Source: Treponema sp. (GTDB taxonomy: Bacteria > Spirochaetota > Spirochaetia > Treponematales > Treponemataceae). From it: 64,000 nucleotides of DNA. The position numbers were made by a program, and so were the translations under genes. The DNA is taken from the NCBI GenBank assembly GCA_016294035.1, contig JAEDCT010000008.1:29871-93870 (forward strand). The letters are read 5' to 3'. The notes under the pieces are model-generated. The model ran no database searches, had not been told where the DNA came from, and saw only the letters and a list, made by a program, of their open reading frames with translations. Of this stretch, positions 42,842 to 51,964 are shown in pieces; the first letter of the stretch is position 1, and each line of letters opens with the position of its first letter.

Positions 42842-43855
42842 ATGCTTGAATTAAATGTAAATTCTAAATCACCTGCTGCAATTACAGGTGCACTTAAGAA
42901 AATCAAGGAAATGATTTCTTCTGGTTCAATAACAAAAAGTACGCCAATTCACATTGTGCTTGAGCCTGGACACTATACGGAATCAATTAAATATAATCTG
43001 TCTAATCCAATTACAATCGAAAGTGTTCCTGGTACAAAACCAGAAAACTGCATAATATCATCCAATAATTGTGAAGCCTTCAATCCCGGACTGTCAAACC
43101 GAGGTGTTTTTGTCATTGGAGCAAATGCAACAAAGGTTAATCTAAAAAATTTTTCAATAAAAAATGAACATGAAAAAAATGGAGAAAATACAATTTCACC
43201 AGAAGATTCAGCTGAAGCACTTGTTTGGGCAAATGCAACAGGTTCTCTGGTTTGTTCTGGAATGATTTTCTCTGGCCGACAGAATGTTTTGACTCTTAAG
43301 GGAAATACTTGTTTCATTAACAGTAAGGTTTATGGAGATGTAAATATTATTTCCGGTGATGTGGATATTGCTTTGTTTGAGAACTGCAGTATAAAGGTTC
43401 GTGAAGACAATCGCGGTGATTTTGAGGCTTATGTGGTAAACAGCCAGGCATTGTCTAAAGGAAAGGGATTCATTTTTGCTGATTGTGTTTTTGACGGTGA
43501 AAGCAGAAAAAAATCCATGATTTATGTTTGCAGGACAGACGGAAAGGGGTCAGCAGAAAGCGAAAAAAACTGGGATAACATTGCACTTCTTAACTGCAAG
43601 ATAAGTGAAAATTTTTCTCCAGAATTAGTTTGGGATTCAGATATGGATCTGGAAGTTTTTCCACGTGGAAACGTAAAGTCAGGAATACGCGAGTACAATA
43701 CAAAAACATTCAATGAAAAAGACCCGACTCCGGTTGAAGTTGATACAAGTCGAAGAAACATAAAATGTTATACTCTTACGGATGATGATTATTTCAAGAA
43801 CTATGCAAGCCGATATTTAATTCTTCAGGATACAGCACTGGAGGTTACTAACTAA
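42842..43855 (+). CDS. Pectinesterase-like right-handed beta-helix protein
   Basis: A 337-residue protein resembling carbohydrate esterase family 8. IHIVLEPGHYTESIKYNLSNP matches the GxYxE segment, followed by beta-helix coils; SAEALVWANATGSLVCSGMIFSG and GDVDIALFENCSI occupy the places of the catalytic QAxAL and GDFIFG motifs but carry changes. It has no signal peptide, so it is probably cytosolic, acting on short oligogalacturonides, or it is a non-catalytic relative. The adjacent KDG-type kinase, 3 bp downstream, supports a role in pectin or uronate breakdown. Confidence 0.65.
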   Translation: MLELNVNSKSPAAITGALKKIKEMISSGSITKSTPIHIVLEPGHYTESIKYNLSNPITIESVPGTKPENCIISSNNCEAFNPGLSNRGVFVIGANATKVNLKNFSIKNEHEKNGENTISPEDSAEALVWANATGSLVCSGMIFSGRQNVLTLKGNTCFINSKVYGDVNIISGDVDIALFENCSIKVREDNRGDFEAYVVNSQALSKGKGFIFADCVFDGESRKKSMIYVCRTDGKGSAESEKNWDNIALLNCKISENFSPELVWDSDMDLEVFPRGNVKSGIREYNTKTFNEKDPTPVEVDTSRRNIKCYTLTDDDYFKNYASRYLILQDTALEVTN

Positions 43856-43858
43856 ATC

Positions 43859-44878
43859 ATGAAAGTAGTAACATTCGGTGAATTGATGCTTAGACTTGAA
43901 CCGGAAGGTTTTTACAGATTTGTACAAGTAGACAGATTGACTGCAACTTTTGGTGGAGCAGAAGCAAATGTAGCAGTATCTCTTGCAAATTTTGGACTGG
44001 ATTCTTGTTATGTTACAAAATTGCCGGAACATGAAATCGGCCAGAGTGCCTATAATTTTCTTCGCCGTTTTGGGGTTAATACTCAGTATATAGTTCGTGG
44101 CGGAGAGCGGCTTGGAATTTATTTTAATGAACGGGGAGCAAGTCAAAGACCATCAAAATGTATTTATGACCGTGCTGGTTCAGCAATTGCACTGAGTTCA
44201 AGGGATGATTTTGACTGGAGAAAAATATTTGAAAACTGTGACTGGTTTCATATTACAGGAATTACAATGGCTTTGGGTGGAAATCTTCCGGAGATTTGTC
44301 TTGAGGCCTGTTCCATTGCAAGGGAAATGGGTGTAAAAATCAGCTGTGATATTAATTATAGAACAAAGCTTTGGTCAAAGGAAAAAGCACGTGAAGTAAT
44401 GGAAAAAATTGCTCCTTATGTTGATGTGTGTATTTCAAATGAAGAAGATGCAAAAAATGTCTTTGGAATTGAAGCTGATGACACTGATGTTGAAAACGGA
44501 AAGCTTAATAAGAATGGGTACAAATCGGTAGCAAAAAAACTTTCCACAAAATATGGATTCAAAAAAGTTGCAGTTACTTTGAGAACTTCAATAAATGCAA
44601 ATCAGAATAAGTGGTCAGCTTTGTATTATGATGGAAATGACTATTACTTTAGCAGCGAATATGACATGATGATTGTTGACAGATTGGGTGGTGGAGACAG
44701 TTTTTCTGCAGGCTTGATTTACTGTATTTTGAAAAATGAGACTCCACAGCGAACTGTTGAATTTGCAAGTGCCGCCTCCTGCTTAAAGCACTCAATAGAA
44801 GGCGACTTTAACATGGTATCCTTAGAAGAAGTTGAACGATTAGCTCATGGAGATGCCAGCGGAAGAATCCAGCGATAG
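43859..44878 (+). CDS. kdgK: PfkB-family sugar kinase, probable 2-dehydro-3-deoxygluconokinase
   Basis: A 339-residue ribokinase-fold enzyme. VTFGELMLRLEP and TFGGAEANVAVSLANFGL form the N-terminal signature, and RLGGGDSFSAGLIY is PfkB signature 2 with the catalytic Asp (about residue 281). The YFNERGASQRPSKCIYDRAGSA segment is characteristic of KDG kinases. It would phosphorylate 2-keto-3-deoxygluconate from uronate or pectin degradation. It follows the pectinesterase-like gene by 3 bp and overlaps addA at the 3' end by 39 bp, tail to tail. Confidence 0.82.
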   Translation: MKVVTFGELMLRLEPEGFYRFVQVDRLTATFGGAEANVAVSLANFGLDSCYVTKLPEHEIGQSAYNFLRRFGVNTQYIVRGGERLGIYFNERGASQRPSKCIYDRAGSAIALSSRDDFDWRKIFENCDWFHITGITMALGGNLPEICLEACSIAREMGVKISCDINYRTKLWSKEKAREVMEKIAPYVDVCISNEEDAKNVFGIEADDTDVENGKLNKNGYKSVAKKLSTKYGFKKVAVTLRTSINANQNKWSALYYDGNDYYFSSEYDMMIVDRLGGGDSFSAGLIYCILKNETPQRTVEFASAASCLKHSIEGDFNMVSLEEVERLAHGDASGRIQR

Positions 44879-47800
44879 AGCAATTTCTTTCAGTTCTTCT
44901 TCAGTAAAATTTGTATACTCAGAAATATCAAAACCTTTGTCATATCTTAAGTAGTACAGGAAGGTTTTAATTTTTTCTTTTGGAATTCCATAAAGCTCAC
45001 TAACAACATTTCTGTAGCAGCCCAATTGTTCGAAATATTTTTCAACGTGGATTACTTCGTCTGTTTTGTAATCAACAATTGTTATTGATGAATCTTCATT
45101 TTCATAAAGTAAGTCAATGGATCCTGTGAATATGACATCATTACAGTTCATTTTGAATTTGTTTTCAGCTTTCACAAGACGGTTAGAATTTTTTGCGAGA
45201 ATAATCTGTTTTCCAAAATCACTTTTTTCGAAATTACTGCACATTGTTTTGCAAATAGCTGATAGTTTTTCGTGAACTTCTTTTGGTAAAACTTCAATAA
45301 GTTTTTTGGCAATGATTCTATCAAATTGATTACTGTTTTCAGTATTCTCATAAGTTCCATTGTTTATAAAGTATTCCATGTAACTATGGGCCATAGTGCC
45401 AAAATCACCAGCGTTAAATTCATCGAATGAGGTAGAGTCAATGGTTTCTTTTTCAGGATCAATATCTTTGTCAAAGACCCGATTGCTTTCTTTTTTTATG
45501 AGCTTAGAAAGTTCACGGTAATCTGGATTCTGGGTTAGTGAAGAATAATCTCCAGGGGTGCATGGTTTGTGTTCTGCTTCTTCAAGAGCACTAGGCGTGC
45601 AGGTAAGGTCTATAAAACTTTTTGGGAATGAATCAGATTCTTCAATTGAAGACAGTGAATAAATATTCTTGAAATGATCAATTTTTTCGTCACGCAATTT
45701 GTCCAGGTTGACTTTTGAATAAGTTAATTGACGAATATAATACGGAAGCGGACTGATTCTAATCAAGTTAAATGGTGCATCATAGTCTTTGTTAAAATAT
45801 TTCAACATGCAGCAGTTAATTTCATCAAGATTGGTAATATTGTCATTGTTTACTGGAGTTAAATCGTCATAAAGACATGGATAATAATAGGAAACTAAAC
45901 GTTCAAAAAGACTAAGGTCAGGCGAGTAAACATTACCTGCACGGGTCTTGTTTTCCTTGATTGAACCAACAATATAAACATCTGTTTCAGCACGAGTTAT
46001 GGCAACATAAATCAATCGCTTGAATTCAGCGTTATTCATGTCATGGATAATTTCTTTTTGATTTTCAAGGAAGAAATTTTTTCCGTTAAAGGAAAAAGAA
46101 ACGCCTGTTCCGTATAGTTTATCATTGAAAAGAACGGAAGCAGATTCATTTTGTTTTTTGCTGAATAGTCCCATTACAAAGACATGTTTGAATTGAAGTC
46201 CCTTGCTTTTGTGGATTGTCATAATGCTTATGGCATCTGGTTTTTCTATTGGATATGTAATTTCCTTGATGTTAATCTCGTCATTATCAGAGGATCTGGA
46301 TTTATTCTCAGACATTTTCAAGGATGCAAGTCCGTCAACAAAATTTGAGATGGACTTACCTTCAAGCTCACAGTTTCGGGCAACTTCAAAAAGCAGGTCA
46401 TATTGTTCAGCAACAAAGAAAGTATCATTATTCAGGATTGTTTCATAATAATATCCAAGTTCATGCCAGAGAAATTCAAGTGTTGATGTAATACTTTGAC
46501 TGAGAATAATGTTCTTTTTGCTAAAATATAATTCTTTTGCCTTATCGTAACAAAATTTATCTTTGGGACTAAGATTAAAGTCATTTTCAGATTTGTTTTC
46601 TGGCAATATGAACGGGGAAAACTCTTCTCCGAATTTATCGGTGTAGATAAGTGTTGCAAGAATATTTTTTACTCCCTGCTGGCTCATGTTTACAAAAGGA
46701 GAAGCCAGAAACGATGCAAAGGCAATAGTGTCATTTGGATAAACACAAAGTCTCAGAAAATTGTAAATATCGTTGACAATACCTTCATTGAAAACGGAAG
46801 TCTGACAATCAACAACAAATGGAATGTTAAACATGGTCAAATACTTCTGTAAAATTTTTCTATTTGTTCTGGACTTGTCGAGAATTGCAAAGTCAGAATA
46901 AGAGCATTTTTCATTCCTGATGATTTCTGAGATTTTTTTTGCTATGAAGAATGCTTCTGTATCTGTTTTTGAAAGGTAAAGTGAATTTGAAATGGCATCT
47001 CTAATTTCGTTGGTTTCGTAAAAAACACAAGCATGAACGTTCACGTTGTTTTCATCAATGTGGAATGAACTGATGTCATTTTTGAAATGGGTGGCAAATG
47101 ATTTTTCCGGATAAGCTGCATCAAATTCCTGTAGTGGGGAATCACTGTAGAAAATTGAAGGAACAGAATTTGCTCCAATATAAGTTGTGTCATTGTTTCC
47201 GAACATTTTGTTGAAAGATGCAAGAAGGCTTTCGTTTGAACGGTAATTGTTTGTCATGTAAAGGTTTACGTTGCCTTCGTTGTCTGTTAGTTCATTTTTT
47301 AGTTTGTTGAAAACACTTACATCTGCTCCACGGAATCTGTAGATGGACTGTTTTTCGTCACCAACAAAAAAGAGCTTGTCCCTGGAAATATTTTTGCTAA
47401 GGTTAGCGAAAAAAAGTTCATCATTATTGTCTGTGTATTCAATATTCGAATTGTCATTTTCAGAAATCATAAACAACAGGTCTCTGTTTTTTTCATTGTT
47501 GTCCTGGAATTCATCAATCATGATTTTTCTGATGATTTTTTTCTGCATCTGGCGAATATCAGTCTGTTCTTTAAGTGTGAGCAATGCAAGTTCACTTACA
47601 TCATTAAATGTAATCATGCCGGATTTTCTCTTGTTAAAATTAACTTGTTCAAGGAATTCATCCAGCAGCCTGTGCAGGTCAATTAAAGAATTATAGTTGA
47701 TAATAAATGGAATGAAAGTATTCAGCTGAGAAAGATATTCTCTAAGTTTGTTGACAGCATTTTTTATTTCTTCTCGCTTACCACCGGATTTGTTGAGTTT

Positions 47801-48721
47801 GACATTATTGAAAGTTGAAGTCCAGTTTACATAATTCAAGCAATGTTCAGAAATTGATCTGATATTTTCAGGTGAACTAAAATTATTTTCGTTGAGAATT
47901 ACACAGTCAATTTTATTATCAAGGAATTTTCTTATTTCAATGAAAACTTCAGTATCAGAAAAAACTCCTTTGGTATGTTTTTCATTTGCAAGTGCATAGT
48001 AGGTTGAATCAAGTTCATCAAGGCAGGATTCAATGTTTTCGCTGCCACCAGAAATTAACGTGTTCCATCTGGAAACAATGAAGGAAAGCTGCTTTTTGAG
48101 GTCAGAAGAAAATTTTCCAGGTTTTGTAGCAAGGGAAGTTGTGCTTTGAATTGCATTGTCGAAATAGCTGGATGCAAAAGATTCAATTTCACCAGCCTTG
48201 GAGAATATTTTGAAGCAAGGTTCATCTTTGTGCATTATAACGAATGGAAGTGCAGATGAACTAACGTTAGTTAATGCTGAACTGCCACAAATAGTAAAAT
48301 CCGGGGATAAGCCATAACGATTGGCAGCAAGTCGGACAATATCACAGCTGTATGAATCCAAAGTCTGTATTTTTGCATTTCCAAATTCAACTAACGCTCG
48401 TTTGGCAAGTTTCTTTTCGGTCGGGTATTTGTTTTCATCAAGTTTTTCAGCGAAATCTACCAATCGTTTGTAGATACGCTCATAGATTTCTGAGGCAGCT
48501 TTATCTGTAAAAGTAAGGGCAAGAATATTTTCTACATGCAAATCTTCGTTAGTCAAAAGAAGGGAAATATAGCGAAGAGCAAGAACTTCTGTTTTGCCTG
48601 AACCTGCTCCGGCAGCAACTACTGTATTGTCCTGCTTTTTGATGGCTCGTATCTGAAAATTGTCTGGAACTTTATTTCCGAAAATATTTGAATCTGAAAG
48701 AAAATCGAAATTAATACTCAT
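44840..48721 (-). CDS. addA: AddA-type UvrD/Rep helicase-nuclease (exonuclease V, RecB-like)
   Basis: A 1293-residue superfamily 1A helicase. Motif I (Walker A) GAGSGKT is at 38-44; motif II IMIDEFQDNN is at about 400; GDEKQSIYRFRGADV (motif III), SIMTIHKSKGLQFKHVFV (motif V) and LIYVAITRAE (motif VI) follow. The C-terminal nuclease has ITIVDYKTDEV (about 1210), the PD-(D/E)XK core Asp and Lys. With AddB it resects double-strand breaks for RecA. The ATG at 48721 is used because GGAG lies 5 nt upstream; it follows the AddB gene by 42 bp. It converges on kdgK. Confidence 0.9.
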   Translation of the reverse strand: MSINFDFLSDSNIFGNKVPDNFQIRAIKKQDNTVVAAGAGSGKTEVLALRYISLLLTNEDLHVENILALTFTDKAASEIYERIYKRLVDFAEKLDENKYPTEKKLAKRALVEFGNAKIQTLDSYSCDIVRLAANRYGLSPDFTICGSSALTNVSSSALPFVIMHKDEPCFKIFSKAGEIESFASSYFDNAIQSTTSLATKPGKFSSDLKKQLSFIVSRWNTLISGGSENIESCLDELDSTYYALANEKHTKGVFSDTEVFIEIRKFLDNKIDCVILNENNFSSPENIRSISEHCLNYVNWTSTFNNVKLNKSGGKREEIKNAVNKLREYLSQLNTFIPFIINYNSLIDLHRLLDEFLEQVNFNKRKSGMITFNDVSELALLTLKEQTDIRQMQKKIIRKIMIDEFQDNNEKNRDLLFMISENDNSNIEYTDNNDELFFANLSKNISRDKLFFVGDEKQSIYRFRGADVSVFNKLKNELTDNEGNVNLYMTNNYRSNESLLASFNKMFGNNDTTYIGANSVPSIFYSDSPLQEFDAAYPEKSFATHFKNDISSFHIDENNVNVHACVFYETNEIRDAISNSLYLSKTDTEAFFIAKKISEIIRNEKCSYSDFAILDKSRTNRKILQKYLTMFNIPFVVDCQTSVFNEGIVNDIYNFLRLCVYPNDTIAFASFLASPFVNMSQQGVKNILATLIYTDKFGEEFSPFILPENKSENDFNLSPKDKFCYDKAKELYFSKKNIILSQSITSTLEFLWHELGYYYETILNNDTFFVAEQYDLLFEVARNCELEGKSISNFVDGLASLKMSENKSRSSDNDEINIKEITYPIEKPDAISIMTIHKSKGLQFKHVFVMGLFSKKQNESASVLFNDKLYGTGVSFSFNGKNFFLENQKEIIHDMNNAEFKRLIYVAITRAETDVYIVGSIKENKTRAGNVYSPDLSLFERLVSYYYPCLYDDLTPVNNDNITNLDEINCCMLKYFNKDYDAPFNLIRISPLPYYIRQLTYSKVNLDKLRDEKIDHFKNIYSLSSIEESDSFPKSFIDLTCTPSALEEAEHKPCTPGDYSSLTQNPDYRELSKLIKKESNRVFDKDIDPEKETIDSTSFDEFNAGDFGTMAHSYMEYFINNGTYENTENSNQFDRIIAKKLIEVLPKEVHEKLSAICKTMCSNFEKSDFGKQIILAKNSNRLVKAENKFKMNCNDVIFTGSIDLLYENEDSSITIVDYKTDEVIHVEKYFEQLGCYRNVVSELYGIPKEKIKTFLYYLRYDKGFDISEYTNFTEEELKEIALSLDSSAGISMS

Positions 48722-48763
48722 AAAAACTCCTGTAAACATAAATGATTCAAGAATGACTGAAAG

Positions 48764-51730
48764 TTATATTTTATTGCAAGAAATACTGAATGATGTTCGA
48801 CATATTGAGTTGAAAGGACATGGGGTACAATCAGTATTTGGATTAAGTCCAAATTTATCCCTTTCAGATTCAGAAAGATTTTTGTCATGGAATTTGTTAG
48901 CAGGCCTAAAATCATAACTGAGAATTTTGCTGTACATATAGTTGGCATACTCACTTAATGCAACTAATGTGGAATTAAATTCATCCCGATTTTGAGAAGT
49001 CTTTTTTTTGCTTTCATCAGAAGAAAAAGCAGTGTTGACTTCATTTGCACCGATTGAAAGAAATACTCCTCGGGTTGTCTTATAAGTTTTTTCAGCATCA
49101 TCATTAACTGGTTTGGTTTCAAGAAGATTTACATATGAAGCAATCTGAAAGTCTTCCAAAATGCCCTGTTCACTGGCAAGAGGATTATATTGTTTCACGC
49201 TTCCGCTTTTAAAATCAATAATGGCATATTCACTTGTTCCATCAACATCTTCTTTTGAAAGAAAACAGTCTATGTATCCGTAAAGAAATAGATTTTCCTT
49301 TGGCACAGGATATGAAAGTGGTGCAACACGTTTAATTTCAGTTCCTTCAATTGTGTACCCGGCAAATCCTCCCTTTGCAGGATCTTCAGTGCAGAGTCGT
49401 TCCATGAATGAAGAAAGAGTATCAAGAATCTGTGATTTTTGACTTTCAATTATTTTTTTTGCTAGTACACTTTGTGCAAAGTTCTGATCATTTAGATTAT
49501 TATCAAAAATTTCAGAAATCAACTTAATCATGCTTGCTTTGTGTTCATCGGTTTTCAGTTCAGGAATTTTTCTGTTGTTTTCTGAAATATAGTGATTCAA
49601 AACCATCTCAATAATTTTATGATTGAATGTACCAATATCAGTACGAGATGTAAGAATTGTATCAAAAGAATCTTCATCAAGATTTAGAACTTTTGTATAC
49701 ATGTAGTTCAATGGACATCTGAAAAAGCTTTTTAGTGAAGAAGGTGAAACATAAATTTTATCATTGTTTCTTTTTGATGAAAGATCAATCTTAGTGATCA
49801 GATCAGATGACATTTGTGAGTCAGTGAGATTCTTATTGTAATTAAGTTCAGACCAGTTTTCAAATGCTTTCTTTTGAAGCTGAGAAAAAACCAGATTTTT
49901 TTTGTCAGTTCCAGATATAAACATTTTTGTTTGCTGCGTAACAAAATCAAAATCATCAACAGAATCAATTTCCTTGAGTCTTGCCTGTGACTGAGGATCG
50001 TCATTGAAATTCTTTGTTGTATTGAATTCAGATAAAGAAGTATGAGTTATGGTAAACCCGTCAAAACTATGAATTGAGTTGGAAAAATAGACATGTTTTT
50101 TCTGAGCAGGTCGCTGGTTCAAAGCATAAAGATTTACAAAATCAACAGAAACATCTTTTGTTATAAAGGTTTTATCGTCTAAATCTGCGTCTTCTAGCCC
50201 GAATTTCTTGCGTTTATCAACATCATTGATGAATTTGAGTTTCTTAAATGGAATGTTGATGCTGGACTGGTTAGCATTGATTATAAACTGGTATTCAAAA
50301 TCGGCACAAACCGAAAGCCGGTATGGAAATACATTTACACCATATTTTTTTTCATTTGGAGTGTATTTGTCCTGTTTGATTTCATTGATGAAAAAATTGA
50401 ATACTGATTTAACTGTAAATTTGTCCTTCAGAAATTGCTTTTCAATTGAAATGAAATCATTGAGTTTTGTAATTATGCGGGCAATGATTTTATTGGAAAG
50501 TTCATACTCAGGTTCCAGGAATTTTGCTTCATCGAAAAATTCTTTTTTGAATTCGTCCCAGGCAGTTTTTAGTTGTGCGAAAGATGAAGCAAAGGAAAAT
50601 CTTTGAATGGAAAATTTAAGTTTTTTGTAGTATTCAAGTCCCCAGTTGTTATCTGACTGTGAAAGAGATTCTTCCCACATATCTTTTTTGCGATCATCTT
50701 CTACGATAGAGCAAATGCACCTGAATTTTTGTCCTTTACGGATTAAGCCTTCATTGAGCTGTGGATTTTTCCAGGGAACAAAACCGTCTTGAAGCAATGA
50801 ACGAATGCTGTCAAATGAAAAATTGTCTTCGATACATTCATTGATTTTTATGAAGATATCGCCACCGCAGTTTGTGGTGAAAGGAACCCCCTGTCTGATT
50901 GTATATGGAATTGAATACAAAGTGAGCTCGCGTTCAATATATGGTTTGATTTTATCAAGATCAGGAACATTTACTGCAATTTTTCTGAGATCAACATTTT
51001 GCAGCTGAAGTTTTCTCAGGTTTAATGCAAGGCGTCTGATTTCTTTTCGTGCATTATCATAAACTATACATTCGTTTTTATTCTGGATATCTGGAATGTG
51101 AACGAGGGTGATGGAATCTTCATTGGAAAATGTTTTCTGGAATTCCGCATAGTCCTCAAGAATTTCCGGATAGAAAATAATGAATTTGTTTCCACGAGGA
51201 TTATAGTCGGCTTCAAGATATGAAGGCTCATAAAAATTGTTTTCTTTCAGAAATAGAACATATTCATCATATAATTTTTTGAAATCAAGGTTTTCTTCAT
51301 CATCAGTATTGTTTTTTAGAAAAACTTTTTCATGCTGTTCATTCCACAGTTTTAGTGATGGCAAAAGTTTGGCAATCCAGTCAGTAAAGTTGAAGACATT
51401 TGGTTTGAACTGAGGATCGGGAGAAATTATTTTGGAAAAGAAACCTTCATCACAGTGTTTTTGAAGAATATTCTGAGCAAAGATTTTTCTCATCACAGGA
51501 GGGATGCAGTTGAGGGAATCATCTTTAGAACACACATAAGTAGATTTGAACTGATCCCAGGCAATGAACTGATCCATGTTGACTGCTTTTGCTTTAGATT
51601 CATGAGGATTTTTTACAACCCAGTTAATCCAGCTTGTTCTTACAACATCAGTAGGAAAAACAAAGAGAATATTTCTTTGATTGAGGTTGGAAGAGATAAT
51701 TTCAGAAATTGGTTCATAAGTTTCTCTCAT
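48764..51730 (-). CDS. addB: AddB-type nuclease-inactivated helicase subunit with an iron-sulfur nuclease domain
   Basis: A 988-residue protein. The N-terminal helicase-like half has a degenerate P-loop (ILFVFPTDVVRTSW), as in AddB-like proteins. The C-terminal half is a PD-(D/E)XK nuclease with YAIIDFKSGSVKQY (about 835). Four cysteines fit the AddB iron-sulfur staple: one in FRCPLNYMY (about 673) and three near the end (CTPCPFNSIC). It pairs with AddA directly downstream. The start is taken at 51730 (GGGAG upstream); an in-frame ATG at 51745 is part of that site. Confidence 0.85.
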   Translation of the reverse strand: MRETYEPISEIISSNLNQRNILFVFPTDVVRTSWINWVVKNPHESKAKAVNMDQFIAWDQFKSTYVCSKDDSLNCIPPVMRKIFAQNILQKHCDEGFFSKIISPDPQFKPNVFNFTDWIAKLLPSLKLWNEQHEKVFLKNNTDDEENLDFKKLYDEYVLFLKENNFYEPSYLEADYNPRGNKFIIFYPEILEDYAEFQKTFSNEDSITLVHIPDIQNKNECIVYDNARKEIRRLALNLRKLQLQNVDLRKIAVNVPDLDKIKPYIERELTLYSIPYTIRQGVPFTTNCGGDIFIKINECIEDNFSFDSIRSLLQDGFVPWKNPQLNEGLIRKGQKFRCICSIVEDDRKKDMWEESLSQSDNNWGLEYYKKLKFSIQRFSFASSFAQLKTAWDEFKKEFFDEAKFLEPEYELSNKIIARIITKLNDFISIEKQFLKDKFTVKSVFNFFINEIKQDKYTPNEKKYGVNVFPYRLSVCADFEYQFIINANQSSINIPFKKLKFINDVDKRKKFGLEDADLDDKTFITKDVSVDFVNLYALNQRPAQKKHVYFSNSIHSFDGFTITHTSLSEFNTTKNFNDDPQSQARLKEIDSVDDFDFVTQQTKMFISGTDKKNLVFSQLQKKAFENWSELNYNKNLTDSQMSSDLITKIDLSSKRNNDKIYVSPSSLKSFFRCPLNYMYTKVLNLDEDSFDTILTSRTDIGTFNHKIIEMVLNHYISENNRKIPELKTDEHKASMIKLISEIFDNNLNDQNFAQSVLAKKIIESQKSQILDTLSSFMERLCTEDPAKGGFAGYTIEGTEIKRVAPLSYPVPKENLFLYGYIDCFLSKEDVDGTSEYAIIDFKSGSVKQYNPLASEQGILEDFQIASYVNLLETKPVNDDAEKTYKTTRGVFLSIGANEVNTAFSSDESKKKTSQNRDEFNSTLVALSEYANYMYSKILSYDFRPANKFHDKNLSESERDKFGLNPNTDCTPCPFNSICRTSFSISCNKI

Positions 51731-51759
51731 GAATAGTTCTCCCATAAAAAGTCAAGGTT

Positions 51760-51964
51760 CAGTCTGAAAGAATGGTACTCCTGTAAAAAAAATTATTCTA
51801 CAGAAGTACCCATATATATATGGTAGAAAAAGTATACCACGCAAACCGTGACATATAATGACATACCAAAAAAAAGCTGTCCAAAAAACAAATCATCCGA
51901 AAGGAAAAAATGCTTTACTGGACAGCACAAACTAACGTTAGTTAGAAAACTAACAGTCTACTGA
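51760..51964. other. Spacer between purL and addB with inverted repeats
   Basis: GGTACT.CTGTA (about 51773-51784) faces TACAGAAGTACC (about 51798-51810), forming a hairpin over an AT-rich loop. Further on, GCTGTCCA (about 51878-51886) pairs with TGGACAGC (about 51918-51926). A 14-bp palindrome AACTAACGTTAGTT lies at 51930-51943, and an identical one lies inside addA at 48259-48272. No gene is seen here. The second stem may end purL transcription. Confidence 0.5.

Noticed and set aside
43656..43671. CCACGTGG palindrome with flanking T and A runs in the pectinesterase-like gene, similar to parS
   Set aside because: Three flanking positions differ from the parS consensus, it lies 9 kb from the cluster and it is explained by coding sequence.
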